Shown in pieces: positions 22,940-33,973 of a DNA stretch of 64,000 bases. The notes beneath the pieces are model-generated. The model was not told the origin of the DNA, made no database searches, and worked only from the letters and a program-made list of their open reading frames with translations. How positions within the stretch are numbered: the first letter of the stretch is position 1; every line of letters begins with the position of its first letter. The stretch is from Ursus arctos (lineage: Eukaryota > Chordata > Mammalia > Carnivora > Ursidae). The stretch is taken from contig NW_026623089.1 of assembly GCF_023065955.2 (NCBI RefSeq), forward strand, positions 32,208,767 to 32,272,766, given 5' to 3'. Position numbers and translations under genes: made by a program.

Positions 22940-23580
22940 TAGTTGAGAAAAACAGCATCAAGTGTCAAAGATAGGGAAATACTTGCAAAAATACAGAATG
23001 CAGGGATGTTACGTTCTTAATACATTAAGAAGTCTCAAGTAAAAAAAAGAAACAAATGGACAAAACTACTATTAAATGACCCAGAGAAAGCACAATGATG
23101 ATGCATGTGTGTAATCAAAGAAATGCACATTCAAACTATGAAATACCAAGTCTGGTATCTTTCACTGACATCCCCTGGAAAAACTACTCTAGTATATCAT
23201 TAGTAGAAGTGCAAATTGATACAACCTTTTTGGAGAGCATTTTGGCAGTATGTATCTGGAGTCCCTAAAAAACTTCTACACTTTGTTCTGGTAATTCTAC
23301 TTCTAGGGACTCTGTGCTAAAGAAAGAATTAGAGATCTGGGAAATGGAGAGGTATTTAGATAGAAAAAAATCTGGGATCAACAGCTAAATGTCCAGCAAT
23401 AGGGGGATAGATAAGTTCTCCACGGGACCATATGATAGAATGAGACCCAGCCACTGAAATCAAGGTTTGGAAACACTGAATGATGTGGATACATCTTAAT
23501 GACGGAATGTCAGGCAAAGAATCCAGGATTTAAAATTGTGTATTATGTATCTACAGTATGGTCTTAATTCTGTTTGAAAC
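22940..23580 (+). mobile_element. old L1M ORF2 C-terminal/3'UTR fragment
   Basis: GGAGAGCATTTTGGCAGTAT, GGTAATTCTACTTCTAGGGA, AGCTAAATGTCCAGCAATAG and TGTGGATACATCTTAATGAC are in L1 order. Dead copy. Confidence 0.65.
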
Positions 23581-24880
23581 GAAGGTCTCAGTTTTGTCTC
23601 TCACCAGCTAGGTGGCTTTGGTCAAATCCTGAGTCTCTCAAGAGACCAGTTCTTTCAACTTTAAAAATGAGAAGGGGACACTTGGACCCCTCCTTTCTAG
23701 CCCTCAATGTTCATTGTTGGATGACATAGCATATAATAAGAAATAAACAAATCATAAAAGGATATATAATGTCTGCGTTACTAAGTAAAAGATAAAATTT
23801 CAGTTGTTAAAATGAAATTGGATTAAAATAAAATTTTCTTTTTTTTTTTTAAACTAGGAACCGCCTAAATAGATGACATATTTTAAGTGTGACTGCTCAG
23901 ATAGTGATAATTCATTAGAACTATACAGCGTGGCTAGAAATAAGCACACTCTTATCCTCTGTAACTAATCTGATCTGGGCTTGCCTGCCTGGGTCGGGAA
24001 CACACTTCACCTGTTGTCAGCCATCCCATGCCATGGCATTGGTGAGGCCCGGCCCCTTCTCAGTCAGCAAAGGGCAGTCAAAATCCTAGATCCAAGAGAT
24101 GTCATGGGAGAACTGGCCGGGCTAGCTGACTGCTATGTTGCACTGATGGCACATGAAGGTCACTTTTTGGAGTTCTTTTCATAAATTTTTATAGCTTCTA
24201 TGTATAATAGCTCAAGAAGTTCTTACCTTCCTCTGTTAGGTTCAAGTATTAATTGAGCATATTTCTTTCACCACTGCCTGGAGCTTTACCAATCCCTCCC
24301 ACTGTGAATTTTAAAACCATGCCGGAGGCATGATGAAAGAATAAACCTCAAGCACAGTCAACCAGGCTGAGTGAGGGACTATTGAGCCTGCTGAGTGGCA
24401 AAGAAGAGAATCAGAATCGGCTCAGACCCCAGCAGTTAACCAACTGCAGACAGAGTGAGGTTTATGCGCTGCCCTGTCATCCAAACTCATTCTGCCTTTG
24501 GGGGCGGAGAAAAGGAATACAATTTCATGCCAGAAGTATTTAACTTCTGTGAATTGTATCCACCTCTCTGAGATTGACAAACCAGACTACCAAAGAGGGC
24601 TTCAATTCTTTCAGGCAAACATAACGTAGGTGAAAATATGTTCATCAATGAAATCTGAGTTCGTGTTATTAATAATAACAATTGAATCAAAACTTCTTTA
24701 GCAATGACAGTAACTTGAACCAAATCCAGTGATATCCAAATTAAACTGTGTTATATGATATTTTAATCCCAGATGTGTATAGTATGCACTTGGTCACATG
24801 TGTTTTTCCCAATGATTTTTTTCCATTCCCTGGATTTTCCATAGTCAGTGATATTATATAGTTTAAACCTAAAATGAAGT
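23581..24880. other. unique-looking DNA, no gene seen
   Basis: A T-run at 23840-23850 could be a residual retroelement tail. Otherwise no repeats or supported frames (67 and 78 codons, no domain). Confidence 0.45.
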
Positions 24881-24882
24881 CA

Positions 24883-25206
24883 TCAAAACAGAGTCTCTCT
24901 TTGCTCCTGCCTCTTCCTTAATTCTGCATATTGCAGCCTCACTGTTTTATTATTATAATGTAGCTGTTCCAACAAGGCATTAAAAATATACAGATGATCA
25001 TCATGTTTCACTATACCTCCGGATTTGTGAGCACACATCATCAGCCCCTCTGAAGAAGACTTTCCAGTAATTTTATAAATGCAGCACATTTCGTTGGGGC
25101 TACCACCTAGCAGATCATGCCACAGAGTACACAGCAATGCCCCCACTGAGCAGATAATGGCACTGACCAGCACCGTCTGACCAATAACCCTGTCAAGCTT
25201 AGCCAC
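24883..25206 (-). other. unrecognised open frame, no ATG for its first part
   Basis: The frame is open from a stop just upstream of 25206 to a TGA at 24883. Its nominal first codon is GTG, and the first ATG is at codon 40 (25089-25087), leaving 68 codons. Codons 9-32 would form a hydrophobic helix (VLVSAIICSVGALLC), followed by a basic Q/R/E-rich tail ending RKRQEQRETLF. Codon choice is GTG/CTG-rich and looks less random than its surroundings. A good minus-strand acceptor-like tract (CCCCCTCACCCCTTAG) lies near 25228-25243, but this reading frame meets a TAA right after it. It could be an old exon, a retrocopy or chance. I do not recognise the product. Confidence 0.15.
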
Positions 25207-25239
25207 TCTGTCTATGTTGATATTTTGTTAAGTCCTAAG

Positions 25240-25690
25240 GGGTGAGGGGGAAGGATTCAACAGTATTCAGTCTGTGTTATAGACCAAATGCCTTGGAAAA
25301 GAAGCAGGGAGGAGACTGGAGTTTCATTCAAACTCTCCCATCTCAGCCCCTACATCTGGCAGGCAGGAGAGAAAAGAAGAAATGTCCTACAAATCCTAAA
25401 AGTAGCAGGACCCTGCTTCTTGGCAGAAGGCAGTGAAGCCTCAGAGACCTTGGGGGGTGCGGCTGCTACACCCATGAGAGGCAGTCTCATGTCACGGCAC
25501 CTGAAGTCATCTGCAGTCAGAGACGATGGAAATTTCAGGGGCAACCAGGCAGAGAGGAGTAACAGAGGACCCCCGGCTGTAGCACTACAAGAGAACAGAG
25601 CCCCGTGAAGACATGAGGCTACCTGCTTCTTCTGCTACGTCACTGGGAGACTTAGGAATAAGAAAAACGATCCTGAGAGTTAGTGTTAGT
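25240..25690. other. unique-looking DNA, no gene seen
   Basis: Overlapping frames of up to 106 codons with no domain. No repeat recognised. Confidence 0.4.
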
Positions 25691-25692
25691 TA

Positions 25693-25900
25693 AATTCTTA
25701 TTGTGACCAGGCACTGATCTAAGCCCTTTACATAGATTATTTCATGTATTAAGTAGGTTCTACTACCGCCCCTCTCATTACATACATGAGGAAGTTTGGG
25801 CCCCAACAGGTCAAGTCTTTTGCACAAGGTTGTGCAGACTGTATGTAAGTAGTGGAGCCAGGATGTAAACAAGCAACATGCATCCAGACCCCAAACTTGT
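25693..25900 (-). repeat. MIR SINE
   Basis: Nearly full-length antisense MIR: CCAGGCACTGATCTAAGCCC, TTTACATAGATTATTTCATG, ACATGAGGAAGTTTGGGCCC and GTAGTGGAGCCAGGATG. Confidence 0.85.
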
Positions 25901-26732
25901 AAAACGCAATTAGAGCAAACACAGAGTTATACATCCTGCCATCCCAGTGTCTGGGCTAAAGGTCTTACACAGAGTGCCTTAACACGCGGTTCAGTTCCTC
26001 TCAAACTTCTCTGTCTCTCTACCAATAGAAGCAGGGTGACGGCCTGAGGTCTTCTCCCACCAGACGCCTCACCTGGTAGAGGTCCCAAACACTCCTGGAA
26101 TACAGGTCGAAAACCACTGGTCCCAACCAATACCACTTCGAATTATGTGTTTGCGAGACAAAAGCAGCACAGCTAGAAAACCAACAGCAGCCAGATAAAC
26201 CAAAGGAAAAAGGCAAAAATAACCTCCCCCTGCAGCCCTAGCAGTCACAAAGCTACCTCACGATCCGGTCCCTGACACTAACCATCTCAAGTTTGAGCAT
26301 TTGAGGGGCCAGAAGGAGGTGGAATTCAGGGCTGGAGCAGAGAGTTAGGAATGAGGCAAATCCAATAAACAGGCAGAGGTGGGAAGCAGAGCCAACAGGC
26401 TGCCTGGGCCAGCGGTCTGTGGTGAGTGAGCGAGGCTGCTGTAAGAACAGAGGTGGGAGCACGAGAGGGAAGCCAGCACAGGAACTGCTCCCAGAGCCAG
26501 CGTCCTCCAGCTTCAAGCTGTCCACACGTATCATATGAGATAGGAATGGCAAAACCTTACCAAGCACTTCAATACCAGCCTTTTTTTGAGAGGGGTGTGC
26601 ATTGGAGGGACGACATTGCCCTCCTTCTCACTGACTCAAATACTCTTTTCCTTCCATACCATAACATACCATTCAGTGGCTGATACTGTCAGATTGAGCC
26701 GACAGAAATGCCTGCTTTGGGGAGAGCAGGGT
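25901..26732. other. unique-looking DNA, no gene seen
   Basis: Several overlapping minus-strand frames (65-104 codons) lack domains. No repeat recognised. Confidence 0.4.
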
Positions 26733-26960
26733 GGGTAACACTTAAGCATGCCAGACTGCTCGGGTTCACATCCTAGCTCTACCATGACTAGCTCTGTAAC
26801 CTCGGGCGAGTTACTCAACCTCTCCATGCCTCTGTTTCCTTTTCTCTGAGATGCAGATAACAAAAGTATGTATCTCGGAAGGTTACTATGAGGATGACAG
26901 GTTCATAGGTATGAAGTACTGAGAACAGTACCCAGCAAGGTTTGCATTACCCATTAGTTG
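26733..26960 (+). repeat. MIR SINE
   Basis: Full sense MIR: GACTGCTCGGGTTCACATCC, GGGCGAGTTACTCAACCTCT, CATGCCTCTGTTTCCTTTTC, AAGGTTACTATGAGGATGAC and CAGTACCCAGCAAGG. Confidence 0.9.
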
Positions 26961-27021
26961 TTCTTGTTCCCTCATGGTGAGAGCTTTTGTTTCACTCCTG
27001 ACTACTTTCTGGTTTCTCTTC

Positions 27022-27430
27022 CGTGCCCTCTTAGTTTCGTATTGCTGCTGTGATAAGTTGCCACGGTCTTGGTAGCTTTAACAACACAAATTTGTTATCT
27101 TACAATTTTGGAGGTCAGAAGTCTAAAATGGGTTGGTAGGACTGCATTCCTTCTGGCGGCTCTAGGGAAGAAACCATTTTCTCGCCGTTTCCAGCTTCTA
27201 GGCAGCCTGCATTCCTTGGCTCATTACTCCTACCTCCTGCTACGGACTCTGATCCTCTTGCCTCCGTTTTATAAGGACCCTCTTGATCAGACTGGGCCCA
27301 TCCAGATAATTTCCTCAACTCAAAATCTTTAATCACATCTCCCTTTTGTCATGTAAAGTAACATATTTATAGGTTCCGAGGATTAAGACTTGGACACCTT
27401 TAGGATTGGCATTATTCAGCCTACCACACA
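27022..27430 (-). mobile_element. MaLR-like LTR, antisense
   Basis: Starts TAGTTTCGTATTGCTGCTGT, continues ACAACACAAATTTGTTATCT, TCCTTCTGGCGGCTCTAGG and GTAACATATTTATAGGTTCC, and ends in CATTATTCAGCCTACCACA. This TG...CA-type ancient repeat occurs three times in the window (also 43925 and 52264). Its sense strand carries the 'taagccactaagttt' motif of MLT1-type LTRs. No internal viral genes are seen. Family name uncertain. Confidence 0.65.
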
Positions 27431-27499
27431 CGCCTCCCCAAAGTGTAAAACTGCAGACTGGCAAGACGTAGGTAGGCCCAGAACAACAATATTAGCAGC

Positions 27500-27690
27500 T
27501 AACTTTGTGAGCACTAACTATGCAAAGTGCTTTAAGTGAATTATCTTGCTTAGGTCTCACAGCAACCCTGTAAAATTACTATCCTACAGAAAGGTTAATT
27601 GCTTGTCTAAGGTTGTGCAGCTAGTAGGTGGTAAAACCTATGTAAACCAGGTAAGTTTGATTCTAGTGCCCTTGTATTTCACCAATAGGG
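27500..27690 (-). repeat. MIR SINE
   Basis: TTTGTGAGCACTAACTATGC, CTCACAGCAACCCTGTAAAA, AAGGTTGTGCAGCTAGTAGG: antisense MIR in the right order. Confidence 0.85.
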
Positions 27691-27930
27691 TGCCTTATTC
27701 CTACACCTTAAGTCATTATAACTTGGGGAGGCGGGGGGAAGGGTGGCACCATGATCATTAGGAGCCTTGGAGACTGTACCATAAAAGGTAAAATGTTCCC
27801 CGGATACAGAGAGACAGGGGTCCTGCAGAGCCCACACTAAAAGATCCACACAGATAGTGGAACACTCAGAACATTTTCTTATACTCAAAGGAGAAACCTT
27901 AGAGGTAATTAAGAATTTCTTCAAATGTGG

Positions 27931-28091
27931 GTGCCTGGGTAGCTCAGTGTCCCACTCTTGATTTCGGCTCAGGTCACCATATCCCCATATCCAGCTCCTC
28001 GCTGAGTTGCTTGTTCCTCTCCCTCTGCCCCTCATCCTGCTCATGCTCTCTCTCTCTCTCAAATTAATAAATAAAATCTTTAAAAAAAAAA
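27931..28091 (+). mobile_element. Can-SINE, shortened internally
   Basis: Sense copy starting GTGCCTGGGTAGCTCAGTG with about 30 bp missing from the tRNA-like part. It ends in AATAAATAAAATCTTT plus an A-run. Duplication TTCTTCAAATGTGG at 27917-27930 and 28092-28105 (14 bp, perfect). Confidence 0.95.
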
Positions 28092-28105
28092 TTCTTCAAA
28101 TGTGG

Positions 28106-28730
28106 TCAAGAAGGGACCACCTGCTCCTGCTACCGCTTGGAGGGAAAGTGAAAAATCCATTCCTGACCCCGGACCAGGTCTGCAGTTCTAGCCAACCTCC
28201 AAAAGAAGAGAAGAAGTTACAGTGTCCCCTGGAAATACTTCCAACTGAGTCAGATAGACCCAGATCCTCTGAAACCATACCAGGAAGTCTCAGAACCCCT
28301 GCAGGCCACCAGAATGGCCCCACCAGGGTTCGGCAGTCAGTATACACCAGGACCAAACCATCCCCTGTCTCCTACCTCATAACCGTTATGAGTGTATAAA
28401 CCCTATGTGCCACTGATTTCAACAAGGGCCCGGTAGCTTTACCAATGCCACAACCATGGCCTCTTTTTCTATCGGTTCTTACACAGCGAATGGCTCAAAA
28501 TAAAATGTAATTGGCACAAGGTGGAAAGGGGCGAGCTAAACAACTGCTAAGCATGCCAATTATGGTGGTGTAACCATTCCTAGCATTTCACCCTCAACTG
28601 CTAAACAATTCAGCCAGAGCCCTACCTGAAACTTTCTAATGAGCTGAATTGAAGTTATCTGGCTTCACCAAGCCTAAAAAACGTAGCCATTCATTTGTTC
28701 TGGGTGATGAGACCAGAGGCCAATGCAGGA
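28106..28730. other. unique-looking DNA, no gene seen
   Basis: No repeat or supported gene. The 130-codon plus frame ending at 28399 starts in the SINE tail and has no domain. Confidence 0.4.
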
Positions 28731-28732
28731 TA

Positions 28733-29245
28733 GCACACTGGTCAAGGGAATGGGCTCTGAAGCCAGCCTGCTCTGACTGACTCCTGGCTCTGGCACTTTC
28801 CTGCTATGACTTCACACAAGTTGCTTAACCTTTTAGTTCCTCAGTCTTCCCATCTTCAAAATGGACATGATAATGGAGGCCCATACTCCTTTATCCAAAA
28901 TAAAAAGTTTTTTTGGCTTTTATAATAGTAAGACAGTACCATAGGCCATATATTACATAACACTGTTGGTAGGATCCATGGCAAACATGTTCATTCTTTC
29001 TGAAATAAAAATGTATGAATAGTTCTCACTAGGTGAGAAAAATAAAGATTATGATAACCTCATGTCAACTCAAACCGAATTTTGTAGCGAAATTTATGAA
29101 AACCAGTTTTCAGAGCTTGTTTTGATTTCGGAATTGCAGGTAAGGCACTTGCTACCTCATGTTAGAATGAAATGAGTTAACAGATGTGGAGTACTTGGAA
29201 CACTGGCTTGTAGTAAGCACAACCAACAACTGCTACTATTATTTG
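28733..29245 (+). repeat. MIR interrupted by an old DNA-transposon-like insert
   Basis: Left MIR half at 28733-28888 (CTCCTGGCTCTGGCACTTTC; CTTCCCATCTTCAAAATGGA). The right half resumes at about 29152 (GCTACCTCATGTTAGAATGA). The 260-bp insert begins ATACTCCTTTATCCAAAATA and ends TTGATTTCGGAATTGCAGG. Its imperfectly inverted ends resemble Tigger/MER2-type termini, a tentative call. Confidence 0.6.
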
Positions 29246-29372
29246 CATCTAAATAGATTTGCTAGAGGATTATAAACAGGAACATTTTAATTTATGACTG
29301 AATTACGTTTCGACATCAGTATCTTGGCAATTAACAGGCATGAACCCTTCAGAACAATATTCCAGGACAGGA

Positions 29373-29565
29373 TTTCAGAAATGATGGAAATGTTCTGCAT
29401 CTCCATTGTCTGGTAGGGTAGCAACTAGCCACACATAACTATTGAGCACTTGAAATGTGGCTCATTAATTTCATTTAATTCTAACTAATTTAAAGTTAAA
29501 GCAAATAACCGTACGTGGCTTGTGGCTACCATACTGCTAGCACGGCTATAGAGGGCTAGGTTCCA
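29373..29565 (-). mobile_element. MER5A-like hAT element
   Basis: ATGGAAATGTTCTGCATCTC, CACTTGAAATGTGGCTCATT and ACGTGGCTTGTGGCTACCAT match a MER5A in the opposite orientation to the copy at 7925. Confidence 0.85.
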
Positions 29566-30729
29566 ATCTGGCCCATGAAAACCTATTTAAGCCATAACAC
29601 AGATGAATTATAGCTTTAATAAACATAAGCCTGAGTTCTGCACCCTGAGAGCAGAGAAGACTACATGATGCTGAAAAGAGTTTTCTCTTCCTTTCTAGGC
29701 CCCGTGGTTGGCCCATGGCAAAGTACATCTTTGATATCATCTTTTCTCTACTCCCTACTTATCCAACTTCCTTTGTGGGGACCCCACATATCTGAGCCAC
29801 ATGTTTCCCTAAGCCCCATCAATACCTCCCAGCCCTTCTCCCAGAGTACCATGCTCCCCATCACCTGCCTTTCCTCTCCCCAACCGAATTCCCTCTTGTT
29901 CAATGCCAAGATCTCGACCAAATGTCAGCAGGAAAGCAACTTGATTAAACAAGCTGCTACTGCTTTTTCTAGCTTTTTCCCTACTTTTTCTTCTAAATTC
30001 AGAAGCTCAAAATTGTTGTGTTTCCTGAGAGCCTCCCTCTCCCCCATCCACCCCCAGCAGAGGTAGGCCCAGGCAGAGAGAGACGGAGTCTGGACTGAAG
30101 CAGCTGTTGTCCCACATAGGCTGCTTGCCAGCCAGGTGTGTGGAAGGCAGGGACTGCCAATGCACGCGCACACACGTACAGAGCAGCCTCACTCTCTGCT
30201 AATATTTCCTTTTGCACAAGTATGGGAAACATTCCCTGCTCTCTGCTTTAAAAACATCATGCACAATTCTTTTCAATTACCCTTTATTCATTTGGAAATG
30301 TATAAGTAACAAGTTGCACATCAAATTCATTTTTTAAAGTATACAATGAAAGCCCAGAAGGGACTGTGACAAACAACAGTTGCAAATAGAAAAAGAAAAC
30401 CAAGCACCTTCACTGGAATCTAGCTTCACCACAACGCACTTGAGCATGGAATTTTTAATGACACAGGTCAACCTTGGAGCACATCCAAGGAGCTTATGTT
30501 ACTAGAAGGACTGGAAGAACGTCCCTCAGCTCACTCTCACCTCTTACTTGGTCTCAAAGCATGGACCAAAGATAATTATTATGCATGGCTCCTGGGTATA
30601 AAGAAAATTTCCTCTATGCCCGTATGTGGAGGACAATGTGAATGGTAAATATGTTTTTCAATAAATACTTTCAATTATATGACTTCCTCCAAAGTAAAGA
30701 TTTGTGTTAAAGAACCAAAGTCTTAGTCT
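29566..30729. other. unique-looking DNA, no gene seen
   Basis: A pyrimidine-rich plus frame of 133 codons (29665-30066) and shadows opposite have no domain. Weak MaLR or L2 traces cannot be excluded. Confidence 0.4.
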
Positions 30730-31080
30730 TAACATTTAATAGCAGCCCATAGTTATTTCAGAGGGCCTTATAGCTGTAAGAACTGTGCTAAGAAAGCCAC
30801 AGTTTATGCCTTCAGTAGGGAAAATGAGACGTTCACAGAAATAACTTTCAAAGGATAATGGAGAAAGGTCGGGAAAATAAAATGCTGCAGGAATCCCAGC
30901 AGGGGAAGGTTGCCTCTTTGGGGCTGGGTTTATCAGAGAGGGCCTCACAGAAGCAACAAAATTCAGCTTGAAGGATGGTTAGGATTTAGAGTGGTGAAAT
31001 GGGCAAGAAGGGCATTCAGGAAGAGGTAAGGGGAAAGGATGTTCTAGATGGCAGCATCCTCAAGCATTCTTTAGAAAGTA
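30730..31080 (-). repeat. L2 internal/3' part
   Basis: ACTGTGCTAAGAAAGCCACA, GAGGGCCTCACAGAAGC and AAGAAGGGCATTCAGGAAGA follow the antisense L2 pattern. Confidence 0.55.
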
Positions 31081-31839
31081 TCTGTGAAGACATGGCTGCA
31101 TACAGACAGCATCCAGAGATAGTTCAACTCCCCATCTCCCTCAGTGACGCACTGTACTGGTATCCATGGGGTCACCTGCATCCACCTCCCAAGACAGGCT
31201 TCTCAAAAATTCTCCCTGGTGGGTCCAGCATTCTTGGCCTCCTCTGTGCCCATTCTGCGGTCAGTGGCCCCACCCAATGCCACCAGGAGTTCCGACAAGA
31301 AACACAAGGAAAGGCACCTAATCTTGCAGGGAGCTAAATGACCCACAGGCAAATTCTGCAAAATGCAACTACAATTATGGACAGTGTGCAAATAAAACTT
31401 TTCAGTGAAGTGAACGCGCCATAACATCTCTTCAGGAAGCTCACTATTGAAAATGACGCTGATAAATCTTCAAATGTAGACTCTTTCTTACACGGAACAA
31501 TTAGTTGAGTCGGTTGAACCAACTGCCTCATGGCTTAAATTCTAGGCACGGGGGTGGCGGAGGGAGAACCCCATACATGTATACTGTGCACTTAATATTA
31601 GCCACAACGGAGGGCTTCTGGCTCTCGTTATTCATTACCATAGCACCAGAGAACATTTAAAAAGACGTGGTCATGCTTCTAGTCACTAAAGTGAGCCCAG
31701 GTCCAATATGGTATTTTCTAGGACTTGATGTAGACCGATCTCTCCAGGAACAATCTCGTGGGCACCTTCCTTGAAATACAGTTGCTAGGTGCCGCCTCAA
31801 AAAGAGCTTCTGTTTTCCCTCTCTGTACTGGCCGCCTCC
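31081..31839. other. CpG-island shore, no gene seen
   Basis: No repeat recognised. This 760-bp unique stretch runs directly into the CpG island. A TTTAAAAAG motif lies at 31656-31664 but is too far from any firm start to interpret. Confidence 0.45.
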
Positions 31840-32760
31840 ACAAGTACACAGAAAATGCGGCGGAGTCTGAGGCAAACGCGTGCGGGAGCGAGACACGCAC
31901 TCGGGGTGCCCTGGAACCGGAGCGGCTGCCGGCCCGTGCGCCCTCCCTGCCCGGCCTCGGTTCCCCCGGGTGGGGGCGGGGTCCCGCGCCAGGTACGGAC
32001 CGAGGCGGCTGCCCCCCCGGACCCGCGGGAGTCTCACAGAAAGAGCCCACCTCTCCCCTGCGCCCACCTCAGGAACCGAGCCACACAGTCGCCTCCTCAC
32101 CTCTCCTCTTCGGGCCAGTCGCGCCGGACTCCCCAAGTGCAGCGTCCCTCTGGGACGCGCCTGTCGCTAGCGGCGTCGGGTGTCCCCGCTACCGTGTGTC
32201 AGCGGCGGAGCGGGTGCCAGCAGCGCGCCACAGCCAGGCAAGTGCCCCGGAGGCAGAGCCCGGGGCGCGCCGCCCGCTCGCCCGGGAGCCCGCCGGGGTT
32301 CCCCGCCCCCGCCCGCCGCGCTAGCGTGTGCGCCCCCGCGGGCGCCTCTCCTTCGCTCCGCGCCCCTGGCCTCTGCGCTCTGCCGGGACGGGACGGCGGC
32401 GCGGGCGGCAGAGGGGCCCCCGCCCTGGGCCGGCCTTTCCCAGAACTCGCCCGCCCCGGGTGAGAGGCCGCGAGCGCCGCCGCGGGCCCCCGGGCGGCCG
32501 GGGGAGCGGCCTGAGGCGGGCCCGCCCCCGGCTCGGGCAGCGCGGAGCAGGCGGGGGCGAGGGGCGGACCCGGCCGCCACCCCCGCCAGGGCGGCCAGCC
32601 GCGCGACCCCCGCTCGGCCTCGGGCTCCGCCGACCCGCAGCGGCCCGGGCCCAGGCGGGAGCGGGCGACAGCGCTGCCGGGCCACCCGGCTCCGGGGAGG
32701 CGGGAACTCTGGGCACCTCAGGCCGCGGGAATTTTTGCCAACACCTTCTCCCCGGGGACG
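31840..32760. promoter_or_regulatory. CpG island, probable promoter of an unidentified gene
   Basis: About 0.9 kb is strongly GC- and CpG-rich, with about a dozen CpG in 32281-32340 alone, against an AT-rich background. Sp1-type boxes are visible: GGGGGCGGGG at 31972-31981, CCCCGCCCCCGCCC at 32301-32314 and GCGGGGGCGA at 32551-32560. Possible splice donors are CCAG|GTACGG (plus, GT at 31993), GG|GTGAGA (plus, GT at 32460) and GAG|GTGAGG (minus, at 32095-32100). No TATA box fits clearly. Direction, start site and gene are unknown. Long overlapping frames on both strands (up to 224 codons) reflect stop-poor GC-rich sequence, have no recognisable domain, and are not annotated as genes. Confidence 0.85.
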
Positions 32761-32769
32761 GGTCCTCCT

Positions 32770-33000
32770 TGACGCTTAGGGAAACTGAGGCTCGTGGCGG
32801 ATGGGTCACTTGACCAAGGTTACTCTGGTAAATGCAGCACCAAGTCTCGATCCCATTCGGCCAGTCATTAATTTAACAAATTTTACTGAGCGCCATATCG
32901 TGCCTGGCGCTGTGCCAAGCTCTGGAAGTACTTTTGCTGCTAATAGTGGCCATTCAGGTCCGTGGACTCCAAATCCAGTGCTCTCTCATTGCTGAAGCAA
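32770..33000 (-). repeat. MIR, possibly split by an L2-like piece
   Basis: GGGAAACTGAGGCTCGTGG and ACCAAGGTTACTCTGG are antisense MIR. The middle part (TTTACTGAGCGCCATATCGT) resembles an L2 terminus, and GACTCCAAATCCAGTGCTCT returns to MIR. It directly abuts the CpG island. Confidence 0.7.
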
Positions 33001-33149
33001 ACATGGGGATGTTCAACCACCGCCAGAAACTACAAGCTCTGCACAGAGCCTTCTCTAGGCGCTGGGTGGCTTGTATACCCCGTTGACAGGAGAGCCAGGG
33101 ACCTGGAGAAAGGTCAAACTATCATTCCTCCTCCTTTCCCCTAAACCTA

Positions 33150-33590
33150 TTCCTCTTTACCTATTTTGGTGGACAAATGACCTTTCCATAGGTCTGACAC
33201 CTCCTCGTACATTCAAACAGCACCATTTCCTGTGGCCCATACCCCTCCCATCTGTCCTCTTCTTGGACCCAATCATCCCTCACAGCACAGCCATATTATT
33301 TGCCCAACTTAAATCTGTGCAGAAACCTTCACAGGCTCCCTACGGCCTTCCAAACTAACTCCCCGTGACTGTAGGAACCTGCCTCATTCTGGTTAATATG
33401 GACCACCCAGCATAATGTCTCTCCCACTCCAACTCAGCACCTGTGTTTAGGCTGAGCCTCTACCTAAAACATCACCATTTCCGCCCACGCACTTTCCTCC
33501 TGCCTCAGGTTTGACCCTTTCTCTCAGGTCGCTCTTAAAAGCGACCTCCCCTCCTTTGGGCCTCCAGGGCACAGGAGAGGTTGGAGCAAG
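33150..33590 (+). repeat. L2 fragment
   Basis: TTCACAGGCTCCCTACGGCC, CTCAGGTCGCTCTTAAAAGC and the CTCTCCCACTCC-type stretch resemble the sense L2 internal region. Confidence 0.5.
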
Positions 33591-33939
33591 AATGCACAAG
33601 AGGACACCAAAGAATTTTTGCCTATAAGAAAAATCTGCCAGCCTGGTCCTTAACTGTTTTGCTGTTTTCTCACCACTAGGATTTTAATGAAAATCAACAC
33701 TACTGCCTCCCTTGAGAGCTGGTTTTGGAAAGGTCTCTGCAGAGGACACTGAGGAAACTTTGTTCATTAAGAGCAGGACAGGTGAGTGGAGGAGCCAGGA
33801 AGAAGGAACCATCGCTGACAGTAAACAAGGTACACTGTTTATTTAATATATTGTTTTCCATAATGGTTTTAGAAATCATTTAATGAATCTAGTAATGTCG
33901 AACATCATCAGTCACCAGGAGCCCCCAAACACTTGTGCT

Positions 33940-33973
<34 letters not shown>

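Noticed and set aside
31758..32813. Long overlapping open frames (up to 224 codons) on both strands of the CpG island
   Set aside because: Stop codons are rare in very GC-rich DNA. Six frames are open at once, the products are R/P/A/G-rich and no domain is recognisable.
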